A stretch of 64,000 bases of DNA from Flagellimonas aurea (GTDB taxonomy: Bacteria; Bacteroidota; Bacteroidia; Flavobacteriales; Flavobacteriaceae). The position numbers and the translations under genes were made by a program. Where the stretch lies: the NCBI RefSeq assembly GCF_017313785.1, contig NZ_JAFLNL010000004.1, forward strand, positions 62,001 through 126,000, written 5' to 3'. Below are positions 54,995 through 64,000 of the stretch, piece after piece (the stretch's first letter is position 1; each line of letters begins with the position of its first letter). The notes beneath the pieces are model-generated. The model saw only the letters and a program-made list of their open reading frames with translations, was not told where the DNA came from and made no database searches.

Positions 54995-56326
54995 TTATCT
55001 GAATACTTTATTTGGAAAAACTACTGGACTTTCGTGTCCATCTTTACCTATGGACGCAACACCAAAAAAGAAATTGTCTATCACAACACCATCTAAGGTG
55101 TGTTCGGTTACATTGCCCACATATTTGTAGTTGTCCCAAGTAGGGGAGGTGGTATCTCTCCAATATATTTTATACCCTACGGCTCCCTCGACCTTGCTCC
55201 ATCGAAGTTTTGCACTGGGTTCCACAATTCCACCGATTTCAACAGTTTCGGGAGCGGGTGGCGCCCATGCAATGGATGCAAGGGTAATGGCATTTACGGC
55301 GGTCAGCTTTTTGGCGTATTCAAAATTAACGTGCTCCAAAACGTCTCCGTAGGCAATGCCGTTTTCCTCGCGTATATCTTGATGTTGCTGTGTGTAGTTC
55401 TCATGGGCTTCCATAATTCGGATTCCAGCATATCCGGCGTCGTTGAACGGTCTATGGTGTCCACCTCTCCCGAACCTATCCAGTCGATAGATCATCATGG
55501 GATTCATTTCGGGCATATAGGTTTTGGTGGTTTCGTACACGTAGCGCGCCAACTGACGGGAAATCCCATCCACTTCGCCACCATAAAAACGTCTGGCCCT
55601 TCTTTCTTCCTCTGTTTCGGTTGGAGGCACAGGTTCGGAGAATATTCTAAAATCCCTATTACTCACAACGCCATCGACTCCTGTGATGTTTCCGATCATA
55701 TCGTTGTTAAGAATGCCCACAATATCCCATCCCTGTTCTTTGGCGTAGGCCGCTAATCCCTTACCGCCATAAAGGCCCTGCTCTTCGCCCGAAAGTCCAA
55801 CGTAAATGATACTGCTCTCGAACTTGTATTTGGATAACACACGGGATGCTTCAATGGTTCCTGCCATTCCGCTGGCATTGTCGTTGGCTCCAGGGGAATC
55901 CGAAGTATAGTTGGTAGGGTCGCTGACACGGGAATCAATATCCCCGCTCATGATTATAAAACGGTTGGGAAATTTGGTCCCTCGCTGGATGGCGACCACG
56001 TTCACAATTTCCACATCTTTTACGATTCGGGCATTGTCACCTTTCTCGATTAGATTTTTTTGATAAAAGACCTCTAAACAATTTCCACAATCGGAAGAAA
56101 TTTTATCAAACTCTGACTTGATCCATCTTCTGGCGGCACCAATCCCTCTAGTCTGGGAAACCGTATCGCTCAAGGTATGTCTGGTTCCAAAATTGACCAA
56201 GGTGGTAACGTCAGATTCGATACGTTCCGACGAAACCGCATTGATAATGTCATAAATTCTGGTATCGGTTTGCGCATGAATTGTTGTAGTGAAAACCACA
56301 AATAGCAAGGAGAATATTTTTCTCAT
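54995..56326 (-). CDS. M28 family metallopeptidase with fibronectin-like end
   Basis: The protein (443 residues from ATG 56326) has a signal peptide (TTIHAQ), then the M28 site: DSPGANDNASGMAG, LSGEEQGLYG, NNDMIGN and HHRPFNDAGYAG. The last 85 residues look like an Fn3 domain (EPSAKLRWSKVEGAVGYKIYW). It removes N-terminal amino acids from peptides outside the cytoplasm. The start at 56443 would add a segment inside the neighbouring TMEM175 gene. Confidence 0.92.
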   Translation of the reverse strand: MRKIFSLLFVVFTTTIHAQTDTRIYDIINAVSSERIESDVTTLVNFGTRHTLSDTVSQTRGIGAARRWIKSEFDKISSDCGNCLEVFYQKNLIEKGDNARIVKDVEIVNVVAIQRGTKFPNRFIIMSGDIDSRVSDPTNYTSDSPGANDNASGMAGTIEASRVLSKYKFESSIIYVGLSGEEQGLYGGKGLAAYAKEQGWDIVGILNNDMIGNITGVDGVVSNRDFRIFSEPVPPTETEEERRARRFYGGEVDGISRQLARYVYETTKTYMPEMNPMMIYRLDRFGRGGHHRPFNDAGYAGIRIMEAHENYTQQHQDIREENGIAYGDVLEHVNFEYAKKLTAVNAITLASIAWAPPAPETVEIGGIVEPSAKLRWSKVEGAVGYKIYWRDTTSPTWDNYKYVGNVTEHTLDGVVIDNFFFGVASIGKDGHESPVVFPNKVFR

Positions 56327-56327
56327 A

Positions 56328-56945
56328 TTAAAAAGCGTTGGTTTTTTTCTGAAAATATGAAGCGTGAAAATAACAAAAAGGACCCAAAAGTACATACACA
56401 ATGCCCGGAAGACCATAATATAATCCCAATTGGAGTTCTGCAATTACGATGGAAACAAGGGCAACAAGTACAAATAACCCAAAATGCCGGGCATAAAAAA
56501 GATGTGTCATATTGCTGTTGTTGGCTTTTTTGTAGACCCTTAAATACATAAGGGCATAGCATGTGAAGATGAGGAGAAATCCAAGACTGTACAGTTGGAA
56601 CAATGAAGAAAATTCATCTGCATTGATCTGTAGTGCTCCCGTCCACGAATTGATCAAGGATTTTATGGGGAAAATGTAGTAGAGTATCAAAAACAGCAGA
56701 ACTGCATTGAGGCCAATGATCATATTGTCCATATAATTGGTTCTTCGGAAAAAGTTATAGTGCACCGACCACAATCCAACCAAGGCAAAAAAACTGACAC
56801 CAAAACTCAAAAACACCATCCAGTCCACTTGGAGTATGGAACTTTCTGCCTGGGTGCCCACCGAAACTACCAATAATGTGGCAGCAAAAGCAAAAACCCC
56901 ATCGCTAAAAGCCTCAATTCTACTTCTATTATGGGGTAGCTTCAT
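56328..56945 (-). CDS. TMEM175-like (DUF1211) potassium channel protein
   Basis: The 205-residue protein has the family's pore-helix motif RIEAFSDGVFAFAATLLVVS at the N-terminus and six membrane segments. Bacterial TMEM175 proteins are tetrameric K+ channels. Its stop lies directly before the M28 start, so they may be co-transcribed. Confidence 0.9.
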   Translation of the reverse strand: MKLPHNRSRIEAFSDGVFAFAATLLVVSVGTQAESSILQVDWMVFLSFGVSFFALVGLWSVHYNFFRRTNYMDNMIIGLNAVLLFLILYYIFPIKSLINSWTGALQINADEFSSLFQLYSLGFLLIFTCYALMYLRVYKKANNSNMTHLFYARHFGLFVLVALVSIVIAELQLGLYYGLPGIVYVLLGPFCYFHASYFQKKTNAF

Positions 56946-56950
56946 TTTGG

Positions 56951-58474
56951 TTATTGAATAAAGGTGACCTTGGTAATTTCTCCGTTCTTTACTTCGTAAA
57001 TGGCAATGGCCCTTACCAAATTTCCATTTACGGTTACGGATTCATAATCTATGACTTTGTTTCCGATTACGATTCTGTTTACAATCTTACAGTTCAAATC
57101 CGGTGTGCTTCCAAAAAATGAGCTGTACTGTTGCTTTAGTTTTGAAACACCCTTTAAATTGAGTTTTTTGGGAAATTGATAGAGTTCAACATCTTGGGCA
57201 TAAGTTTCAGAAAAAGCTTCGATATCTCTGTCGTTATATGCTTTCAGTTGTTCTTGTACAATACTTTCCGCATCGGTCAAGGGCCCATCGGGGAAAATAA
57301 ATGTCATGGATGCGATAAGTCCATTTTCAATCTGGTAAATGGCCACTTGATGTCCTTCCCTGCCATCCACTTTGGTAATTTCCTCATCGATTACGGTGTT
57401 TCCCAAAATAATTCGATTGACCACTTCTACGCTCGATGATTCCACATTTTCAAAAAAGCGTTCGTAGTTCTCCTTCATCGTATCATTTCCCTGATACATT
57501 TTCTCATTCGGAAAACGTGTGACCAGCACATCCTCTGCAAAACAAGAGACAAAACCATCCAAATTTCGCTGATTAAAGTCCCTCACTTGCTTTTGAATGA
57601 TCTTTGCTACGGATTCCTCCGCAACAAAAGCCAATCTTTTACGGTTTGGGCTGATGGCAATTCGGCTAATGTTATTGATTTCCTCCTGATCAAATTCAAT
57701 GATGGGCTGCCATCCATCTTCCGAGCCAATATCCTTCGTTAAGAGCTTTTTGCCAGCTCCCGTAATGATGGTATTTTCATCCAACCAGCAAATATCTTCT
57801 TCTTTGCCATAGGTGTTGGTAATTTTTTTGGATTCGCCCGTTAAGGGGTCTAGGGAAAGAATTTCCCAGGCATTGTTCTTTTTGCCGATAAAACTGACCA
57901 GATCGCTATTGGGGATGTTGTGCAATGAACGCCCTACATTTTCGTAAACCGTATTTTGGGTGTTTTCTTCCAAGTCCAAGACCACGAGGTCCATGCGATT
58001 TTCAACCAATACCGTAGCCACCAATATATGATTGTCGAACCAAACGTGGTATCCTATCTTTAGGTCTGATATCGGTGTTGATTTGCTGGTTTCAACATCA
58101 TATTCGTAAAGGCGTTGAAGACCGTCCACATCCAAGCGAATGGCAGAAATTGCCTTCTTTCCTGGAATCCGAAGAGGTGAGTATTCACTGCCCGCCGTAG
58201 TGTAGGTCAACCATGATGAAGTGCTTCCTTCATTGACATTAAATTGAAGAATGTCCGTTTGGTCTTCTCTGGTCGAAGCGAACAAAACACTGCCGTCGTC
58301 CCAAAAAGAAGGTTGATTGTCATATCCTGGGTTGTTGGAAATGTTTTTAGGGTTGGTCAAAAGGGGTTTTCCATTATTCAGTTCCAAATCAAAAAGATAG
58401 ACCTCTGTTTCGGCCTGTGCCCATCCTTGGCCATAGGCCAACAGAAAGCAAATAATAAAAAACCTTTGTATCAT
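56951..58474 (-). CDS. TolB-like propeller fused to two SnoaL-like domains
   Basis: The 507-residue protein has a signal peptide (GWAQ), a beta-propeller with TolB-like repeats (QPSFWDDGSVLFASTRED and similar, about 20-285), then two SnoaL-type NTF2-like domains (about 285-395 and 397-507). The two share VNRIILGNTVIDEE / VNRIVIGNKVIDYE, so they arose by duplication. The combination is unusual. It overlaps the trehalose enzyme gene by four bases. Confidence 0.85.
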   Translation of the reverse strand: MIQRFFIICFLLAYGQGWAQAETEVYLFDLELNNGKPLLTNPKNISNNPGYDNQPSFWDDGSVLFASTREDQTDILQFNVNEGSTSSWLTYTTAGSEYSPLRIPGKKAISAIRLDVDGLQRLYEYDVETSKSTPISDLKIGYHVWFDNHILVATVLVENRMDLVVLDLEENTQNTVYENVGRSLHNIPNSDLVSFIGKKNNAWEILSLDPLTGESKKITNTYGKEEDICWLDENTIITGAGKKLLTKDIGSEDGWQPIIEFDQEEINNISRIAISPNRKRLAFVAEESVAKIIQKQVRDFNQRNLDGFVSCFAEDVLVTRFPNEKMYQGNDTMKENYERFFENVESSSVEVVNRIILGNTVIDEEITKVDGREGHQVAIYQIENGLIASMTFIFPDGPLTDAESIVQEQLKAYNDRDIEAFSETYAQDVELYQFPKKLNLKGVSKLKQQYSSFFGSTPDLNCKIVNRIVIGNKVIDYESVTVNGNLVRAIAIYEVKNGEITKVTFIQ

Positions 58475-60681
58475 GGTTTTGTAAAACGTTTTAAAAGCTG
58501 CCTTACCCTAGCGGTGTTTTCCACATGGTATTTGGCCTGTGTTTTTTTAAGTCCGACCTTAACGGTGATTGCCGAATCGGGTAGTTCTTGGAACATAAAT
58601 TCATCGGTCCAATCATCGCCGATGGCAAAAACAAAGTCGTAATCATCTTCGCTTAACATACGAGTGGCAGCCCTTCCTTTGTTCACGTTGCTGCTCTTTA
58701 TTTCCATGACCTTGTTTCCGTTCAATACACTAATATCGTCATTACCGATCAAACTACGCAACACTGTATTGAGCTCTGTGGCCCTTTTTGTTCCAAAATC
58801 GGGGTCGGTGTTGCGATAATGCCAAGCCAGTGAGTAGTTTTTTTCTTCGATGAACGATCCTGGGGTCCTGTCCACGAAGGATTCGAGCACTGGTCGGATT
58901 TTGTCCATCCATTCGCCCTTTACCTGTTCCAACATCTTAAAATCCTCTCCATTTCGGGAAATCCATACCCCGTGCTCCACGATCATGTTGTATTTTTTGG
59001 GCAAGAACCAACGTCCAAAGGTTTGTTTGTCCCTTCCGCTTATTAAAAACACGGTAGTATTTTCCTGGGCGTTCAGTTCGTCCAAGAGTTCGTAAAGTTC
59101 TTTATCAGGCGAGGCTTGTTGCGGATCTTTGTGGAATCCAGCGAGGGTCCCATCATAATCCAAGAACAACAACCGTTTTTTTGATTTTGCATAAGCTCCT
59201 TGGATGGACAATAATATTTCGGAGGACATTTTTTCGGAAATAAACGCTTTGCCCAGATCTCTTTTTTCTTTGAGGGCATTCATGAATTCATTGGCCCAAA
59301 CCTCCACATTATAGCGTTCCAATCTTTTCTGTAAAAAGGTGTTTCGGGACACTTGCTCTTCCAAGGGCATGTTAAAGGCTCTCTTCAAAGTGTCCGCTTG
59401 TTGCTCAAAATTGTTCGGATTGATTAATAAAGCCTCGTTCATTTCATACGCCGAGCCTGCCATTTCGCTCAGGATAAGCACACCAGACTTGTCGGTACGT
59501 GTGGCGATGTATTCCTTGGCCACCAAGTTCATTCCATCTCGCAATGGGGTCAACCAGGCAATATCGCTGGAGGTGTATAGGTCGATCAAGCTTTCAAAGG
59601 GCAGGGAACGATAGAAATACCAAATGGGGGTCCAGTTTACCGTGGACAATTCCCCGTTGATTCGGCCTACCAATTCATCGACCTCTCTTTTTAATAATTG
59701 ATATTGGGGCACGTTGGAACGCGAGGGCACGGCCAATATGATCAATCGTACCTTTTCTTTGTATTCTGGATATTTTTGAAGGAAATATTCAAATGCGTTG
59801 ATACGCTTTGCAATTCCCTTACTATAGTCCAAACGGTCTATGGAAAGAATAAGCTTGGTATCGGGTGCGGATGCCTTGTGGTTGTCCAAACGGAGCTGTA
59901 AATCGCTTCGCTCGTCCTTACTTTTAGAGTCGTGCAACACGGCGGCATCCCTAAACTTTTTATAATCGATACCCATAGGGAACGAATCCACTTTAATAAC
60001 CCTGTTGTCCAAATAAATCTCATTGAAGCTTACATCCAGTCCTATCAGTCTTCGTACAGAGCTCAAAAAATGTCTCTCGTAGTCGTAGGTATGAAAGCCG
60101 ATAAGATCGGAACCCAACAGTCCTTCCAAAATCTCTTCACGCCAAGGAAGGGTTCGGAAAATTTCAAAAGAGGGGAAGGGAATATGTAAAAAGAAGCCAA
60201 TAGTGGTATCGGGACGTTTTTCGCGCACCATTTGTGGAACGAGCATCAATTGGTAATCATGAATCCAAATGGTATCGTCCTCATCCGAATTTTCGATGAT
60301 GGCATCGGCGAACTTTTGGTTTACTGATTTATAGGTGTCCCAATAATTCAGTTCAAATTCGGAATACTTCAAAAAGTAGTGGAACAAAGGCCATATGGTT
60401 CTATTACTGAAGCCGTAGTAAAACCCATCAATTTCATCGGCATTCAACTTTACTTTGGCGCAGCCATGCTCTTTTAGGGCCTTGTCTATATCATCTTCCA
60501 GTTCTTCTGGCGTTTCTTCGTCCGTTAGTCCAGACCAACCGATCCATAGACTTTCGCCTCCACTGTGCACAGATTTCATCCCTGTGGCCAAACCTCCAAC
60601 ACTTGGTATTGCATTGAGTTTTCCATTGCTAATTTGTAACTGAACGGGTAATCGATTTGAGATTATGATAGTTTTGCCCAT
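58471..60681 (-). CDS. otsAB: Bifunctional trehalose-6-phosphate synthase/phosphatase
   Basis: The 736-residue enzyme joins OtsA and OtsB. Residues 1-470 are a GT20 synthase: SNRLPV, VGGLATG near 28, HDYQLMLVP near 141, RLDYSKG near 283 and RDGMNLVAKEY near 381. Residues 500-736 are a HAD phosphatase with nucleophile Asp508 in LDYDGTLAG, SGRDK and GDDWTDEFMF. It makes trehalose from UDP-glucose and glucose-6-phosphate, an osmoprotectant in marine bacteria. Confidence 0.95.
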   Translation of the reverse strand: MGKTIIISNRLPVQLQISNGKLNAIPSVGGLATGMKSVHSGGESLWIGWSGLTDEETPEELEDDIDKALKEHGCAKVKLNADEIDGFYYGFSNRTIWPLFHYFLKYSEFELNYWDTYKSVNQKFADAIIENSDEDDTIWIHDYQLMLVPQMVREKRPDTTIGFFLHIPFPSFEIFRTLPWREEILEGLLGSDLIGFHTYDYERHFLSSVRRLIGLDVSFNEIYLDNRVIKVDSFPMGIDYKKFRDAAVLHDSKSKDERSDLQLRLDNHKASAPDTKLILSIDRLDYSKGIAKRINAFEYFLQKYPEYKEKVRLIILAVPSRSNVPQYQLLKREVDELVGRINGELSTVNWTPIWYFYRSLPFESLIDLYTSSDIAWLTPLRDGMNLVAKEYIATRTDKSGVLILSEMAGSAYEMNEALLINPNNFEQQADTLKRAFNMPLEEQVSRNTFLQKRLERYNVEVWANEFMNALKEKRDLGKAFISEKMSSEILLSIQGAYAKSKKRLLFLDYDGTLAGFHKDPQQASPDKELYELLDELNAQENTTVFLISGRDKQTFGRWFLPKKYNMIVEHGVWISRNGEDFKMLEQVKGEWMDKIRPVLESFVDRTPGSFIEEKNYSLAWHYRNTDPDFGTKRATELNTVLRSLIGNDDISVLNGNKVMEIKSSNVNKGRAATRMLSEDDYDFVFAIGDDWTDEFMFQELPDSAITVKVGLKKTQAKYHVENTARVRQLLKRFTKP

Positions 60682-60784
60682 AAAAGGATAATTTTTGACG
60701 TATTTTAATTTTTTGTTTCTTTAAAATTCGGGAAATTCGAGCGCAAAACCAATTCATTCTAACCCTTTTGAGAAATTTTGACCT

Positions 60785-62584
60785 ATGGACAACTTGAATT
60801 ACGGAATTATAGGAAATTGCAGGAGTGCGGCATTGATTTCCAAAGAAGGCTCCATGGATTGGTGCTGTTTGCCCCAATTTGACTCTACTTCAATATTTGC
60901 AAAATTGCTCGATGAGCAAAAAGGAGGCAGTTTTGAAATACGTCCAATAGGCGACTACAGCATTGAACAGGAATATTATCGCAATACCGCAATTTTGATT
61001 ACTCGTTTTTCTGAAGGCGATAATGTGTTCGAGTTGCATGACTTTATGCCCCGTCACCATAAAATGAACGGAAGATACAAAGCGCAGCCCGAGATTATCC
61101 GTTACGTTAAATACATTTCGGGAACGCCAAAATTTTCGGTGATCTATAATCCCAAGTTGGAATATGGTTTGGGGGAGACCAAGCATTACATCAAGGAAGA
61201 TTTTATCGCCAGCCTTACCCATAAATTAAAATATGACACCTTGTTTTTATACACTTCATTTGACAAGGAAGACATTCTGGAAGGCCATGAAATAACACTG
61301 AAGGAGGATGGTTACTTCCTGATTCGATATAATGAGAAGATATTAAAACCGACCACCGAAAAAATGGGGTTGGAACTGGAGCGCACGAAGGTGTACTGGT
61401 TGGATTGGTCCGCAAAGACACCCGATTATCAAAAGTTCAAGAACCAAATAATTCGTAGTGCCATTACGCTTAAAATGCTCACGTACGACAAGACTGGTGC
61501 CGTTTTGGCCGCTGCGACCACATCGCTTCCAGAGACCATTGGCGAGGTCAGGAACTGGGACTATCGTTTTTGTTGGATTCGGGATGCCTCCATGGTAATC
61601 AAGGTGGTATCCGAACTTGGGCATAAGAACTCGGCCAAGCGTTACCTGCAGTTTATTATTGATTTGATGCCCGACAAGGATGAGAAACTCCAGATCATGT
61701 ATGGCATCAACAAGGAAAAAACATTGACGGAAAGGACTTTGAGCCATTTTGATGGATACAAAGGGTCTAAACCTGTTCGTGTGGGCAATGCGGCCTACAA
61801 GCAACGTCAGAATGATATTTATGGCATTTTGATGGATGTGATTTATGAGCAGTTGAAGAATTTCAGCAACGATATTGAAAATGTGGAGGAACTTTGGAGC
61901 ATTACCAAAGGTATTGTTTGGATCGTAGGGAAGCACTGGGAAGAACCTGATAAAGGTATTTGGGAGTTCCGAGGCGAGGACAAGCACTTTACCTTCTCCA
62001 AAGTTCTGTGCTGGGTTGCCTTGGACAGGGCCATTAAGGTCGCGAACATGTTCGGGAAAACCAGAAAATTGGAGCGTTGGACGGCCCTTGAGCAGAAAAT
62101 TAAGGATGATATCCACGAAAATGCATGGAACAGCGATATCAATGCTTTTGTACAGTCGTATGGATCCCGTCATTTGGATGCATCCGTACTGTTGATGGAA
62201 CCTTATGGTTTTATCCATGCCCGTGATCCAAAATATGTGAGCACAGTAAAGGCCATAGAGGAAGGTTTGAGCAATGATGGTCTTTTGTACCGCTATAAAA
62301 ACGAGGACGACTTCGGATTGCCATCATCGTCTTTCACCATTTGTACGTTCTGGTTTATCAATGCACTCTTCAAAATAGGGGAGGAAGAAAAGGCTTTGGA
62401 GCAGTTCGAGCGTTTATTGAGCTACAGCAACCATTTGGGATTGTTCAGCGAGGACATCGATTTTAAGACAAAGCGTTTGTTGGGCAATTTCCCACAAGCG
62501 TACTCGCATTTGGCACTCATTGAGTGCGCCATCAACTTTTCTTCCAAACAGAAGGACGAGCGCATATTGGAGTCCATCAAGTAA
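60785..62584 (+). CDS. GH15 family glycoside hydrolase, probable trehalase/glucoamylase
   Basis: The 599-residue cytoplasmic enzyme has an N-terminal beta domain (NYGIIGNCRSAALISKEGSM) and an (alpha/alpha)6 barrel with EVRNWDYRFCWIRDAS and GIWEFRGEDKHFTFSKVLC, which hold the catalytic acids. GH15 members include trehalases, and divergence from otsAB supports trehalose as substrate. The 103-base spacer must hold two promoters. Confidence 0.9.
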   Translation: MDNLNYGIIGNCRSAALISKEGSMDWCCLPQFDSTSIFAKLLDEQKGGSFEIRPIGDYSIEQEYYRNTAILITRFSEGDNVFELHDFMPRHHKMNGRYKAQPEIIRYVKYISGTPKFSVIYNPKLEYGLGETKHYIKEDFIASLTHKLKYDTLFLYTSFDKEDILEGHEITLKEDGYFLIRYNEKILKPTTEKMGLELERTKVYWLDWSAKTPDYQKFKNQIIRSAITLKMLTYDKTGAVLAAATTSLPETIGEVRNWDYRFCWIRDASMVIKVVSELGHKNSAKRYLQFIIDLMPDKDEKLQIMYGINKEKTLTERTLSHFDGYKGSKPVRVGNAAYKQRQNDIYGILMDVIYEQLKNFSNDIENVEELWSITKGIVWIVGKHWEEPDKGIWEFRGEDKHFTFSKVLCWVALDRAIKVANMFGKTRKLERWTALEQKIKDDIHENAWNSDINAFVQSYGSRHLDASVLLMEPYGFIHARDPKYVSTVKAIEEGLSNDGLLYRYKNEDDFGLPSSSFTICTFWFINALFKIGEEEKALEQFERLLSYSNHLGLFSEDIDFKTKRLLGNFPQAYSHLALIECAINFSSKQKDERILESIK

Positions 62585-62601
62585 GCTGTATAAAGAACAA
62601 T

Positions 62602-62678
62602 TGTCATCTCGAGCGCATTCGAGGGGTCCTTGGGAAATCGCAAGTTTGGTTTTGGTCTCGACTGCGCTCGACCTGACA
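62602..62678. repeat. REP-like imperfect inverted repeat
   Basis: TGTCATCTCGAGCGCATTCGAG (62602-62623) and its near inverse (62657-62678) flank a 33-base spacer. Each arm holds a CGAGCGC(A)NTCGAG core. Such elements are often multi-copy in flavobacterial genomes. Confidence 0.5.
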
Positions 62679-62704
62679 TAACTGTACCAAATAAAAAAGA
62701 ATAA

Positions 62705-62728
62705 AAAACGCCCCGATCGGGGCGTTTT
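62705..62728. terminator. Perfect palindromic terminator
   Basis: AAAACGCCCCGATCGGGGCGTTTT is a perfect palindrome between the convergent GH15 and acyl-CoA dehydrogenase genes and can act in both directions. Confidence 0.85.
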
Positions 62729-62764
62729 CAAATCCTAGAGGGTTGAACCCAGCAATTATTTGAA

Positions 62765-64000
62765 TTAGTCAAAGGTATACCCGTTATCTGCGGCAACTTT
62801 GTCGGCAATTTGCGTTCTAAGTTTCACAACATTGGGTTGGTTTGTATACTTGGTGAAGCGTTTTAGGCCCATCAGCATCATTCGTTGTTCATCACCCTCG
62901 GCAAAGGAAACAATACCTTCCTTGGCTTTTTGCTGAATGATGTCGACCGTTCTGTACAAATACAATTTCGACATTGCGATTTGTGTAGCTTGTGCTTCTT
63001 CACCAAAGCGTTTTGCATTTTTCTCCGTTCTGAGGATAGCGGATTCTGCCATATAGATTTGAATCAAGATATCGGAAGCGGCCATCAGCAACATTTGATG
63101 TTCTTCCAAATCGGGACCAAATTTCTGAACAGCGCTACCAGCGACCATCAAGAATACTTTTTTCAATCGTGCGATCAAATCTTTTTCTTCTGAAAGCAGT
63201 TCCGAATAGTCTGGGGTGTCGAACGATGGAATTCCCATCAACTCTTCACCCACTTTTGTAGCAGGGCCCAAAAGGTCAACATGGCCCTTCATGGCTTTCT
63301 TCACCAACATGCCTACGGAAAGCATGCGGTTGATTTCGTTCGTTCCTTCGTAAATCCTTGAAATACGGGCATCTCTCCACGCAGATTCCATTGGGGTGTC
63401 GGCGCTAAAGCCCATTCCCCCGAACACTTGAATACCCTCATCGGTGGTGTGCTGAACGTGTTCGGAAACGGCTACCTTCAAAATGGAACATTCAATGGCA
63501 TATTCCTCAACACCTTTCAACTCTGCTTCTTGGTGGGAATTACCACTTGCTTCGCGAATGGCAATTCTGTCCTCAATATTTTTTGCGGCACGATAACATG
63601 CTGCTTCATCCACATAGGCATTGGTGGCCATATCTGCAATTTTTGCTTTGATGGCACCGAAGTTTATGATAGGGGTCTTGAATTGGATGCGTTCGTTAGC
63701 GTATTTGGTCGCTTCGTTGATAACACGACGCTGAGCTTCCAAACAAGCTGCTGCCAATTTGATCCTGCCCACATTAAGGGCGTTCATGGCTATCTTGAAT
63801 CCATTTCCTCTTTCGGAAAGCATGTTTTCAACGGGTACCTTGGTCTCATTGAAGAACACTTGGCGGGTAGAGGAGGAGTGGATACCCAATTTCTTTTCTT
63901 CGTCACCAAAACTGATTCCGTTTTCCTTGTCATTTTCAACAATAAAACCTGTAATGTTCTTATCGTCCTCAATCCTGGCAAAAACAATGAACAGATTGCA
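62765..64000 (-). CDS. Acyl-CoA dehydrogenase, 5' end outside the window
   Basis: The frame is open to the right edge, so about 411 C-terminal residues are visible and the true start lies outside. Motifs are KLGIHSSSTRQVFFNETKVP, the helical core GRIKLAAACLEAQRRV, and GIQVFGGMGFSADTP / RIYEGTNEINRMLSVGML near the catalytic and FAD sites. A longer C-terminal extension (EEKDLIARLKKVF...) marks the large FadE-like branch. It performs the first step of fatty-acid beta-oxidation. Confidence 0.93.
   Translation of the reverse strand, partial: CNLFIVFARIEDDKNITGFIVENDKENGISFGDEEKKLGIHSSSTRQVFFNETKVPVENMLSERGNGFKIAMNALNVGRIKLAAACLEAQRRVINEATKYANERIQFKTPIINFGAIKAKIADMATNAYVDEAACYRAAKNIEDRIAIREASGNSHQEAELKGVEEYAIECSILKVAVSEHVQHTTDEGIQVFGGMGFSADTPMESAWRDARISRIYEGTNEINRMLSVGMLVKKAMKGHVDLLGPATKVGEELMGIPSFDTPDYSELLSEEKDLIARLKKVFLMVAGSAVQKFGPDLEEHQMLLMAASDILIQIYMAESAILRTEKNAKRFGEEAQATQIAMSKLYLYRTVDIIQQKAKEGIVSFAEGDEQRMMLMGLKRFTKYTNQPNVVKLRTQIADKVAADNGYTFD

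Noticed and set aside
61343-62218. Long open frame antisense to the GH15 gene (291 codons)
   Set aside because: Shadow of a well-supported gene; no family motif or start context.

Overview
The window is chromosomal DNA from a member of the Bacteroidota, most likely a marine Flavobacteriaceae. Supporting signs are a SusC/SusD pair, a PorP/SprF-type protein, a PadR-PspC-GIN cluster, a LETM1-related protein, DUF2141, DUF2490 and DUF2807 proteins, A-rich leaders without Shine-Dalgarno sites, and promoter boxes of the TTG / TAnnTTTG type. A Muricauda-like genus is a guess from gene content. I see no rRNA, tRNA, CRISPR array, prophage or insertion sequence. Coding density is high, and the only gene-free stretch above 300 bases is 1681-2229.

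Layout. 1-3.3 kb: end of an RMD1-family gene, a RimB-RimK fusion, a structured non-coding stretch, and trxB. 3.3-12 kb: a lipocalin-like protein, a SusC/SusD pair behind a strong inverted repeat, then a minus-strand cluster that looks like murein-peptide salvage (dipeptide epimerase, BioF-like PLP enzyme, NlpC/P60 peptidase). 12-16.4 kb: a minus-strand envelope operon (DUF4870, PadR, PspC, two GIN-domain proteins) with a recognisable promoter. 16.5-24 kb: housekeeping and accessory genes (DUF4442, AIM24-like, DUF2461, M81 peptidase, Nudix, DacB-like PBP4, OxyR with its small neighbour, DUF2141). 24-30 kb: TonB-dependent receptor, DoxX, GNAT, PorP-SPOR protein, PaiB-like protein.

30.3-35 kb is the most interesting part. 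A secreted repeat protein and a LytS-type membrane histidine kinase with a C-terminal 2TM domain are followed by five small tandem 2TM-domain proteins and a LytTR response regulator. Three promoters in the window share the same geometry: half-site, 12 bp, ACAGTTnGG, 37 bp, TTTG. They sit before the kinase operon, before the 2TM/regulator operon, and before the TonB receptor at 24.3 kb. ACAGTTnGG fits the known LytTR half-site consensus, so the regulator probably controls both of its own operons and the remote receptor.

35-43 kb: LETM1-related protein, TPR lipoprotein, short MscS channel, CorA, OmpW, ECF sigma/anti-sigma pair, YjdI/YjdJ-like pair, Cu/Zn SOD lipoprotein. 43-56 kb: a peptide-degradation block on the minus strand (S9, M1 and M28 peptidases, two amidohydrolases, a giant BNR-propeller protein) with an MFS transporter. 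56-62.6 kb: TMEM175-like channel, a propeller-SnoaL-SnoaL fusion, a bifunctional OtsA-OtsB trehalose enzyme, and a divergent GH15 enzyme. The right edge holds an acyl-CoA dehydrogenase cut by the window end.
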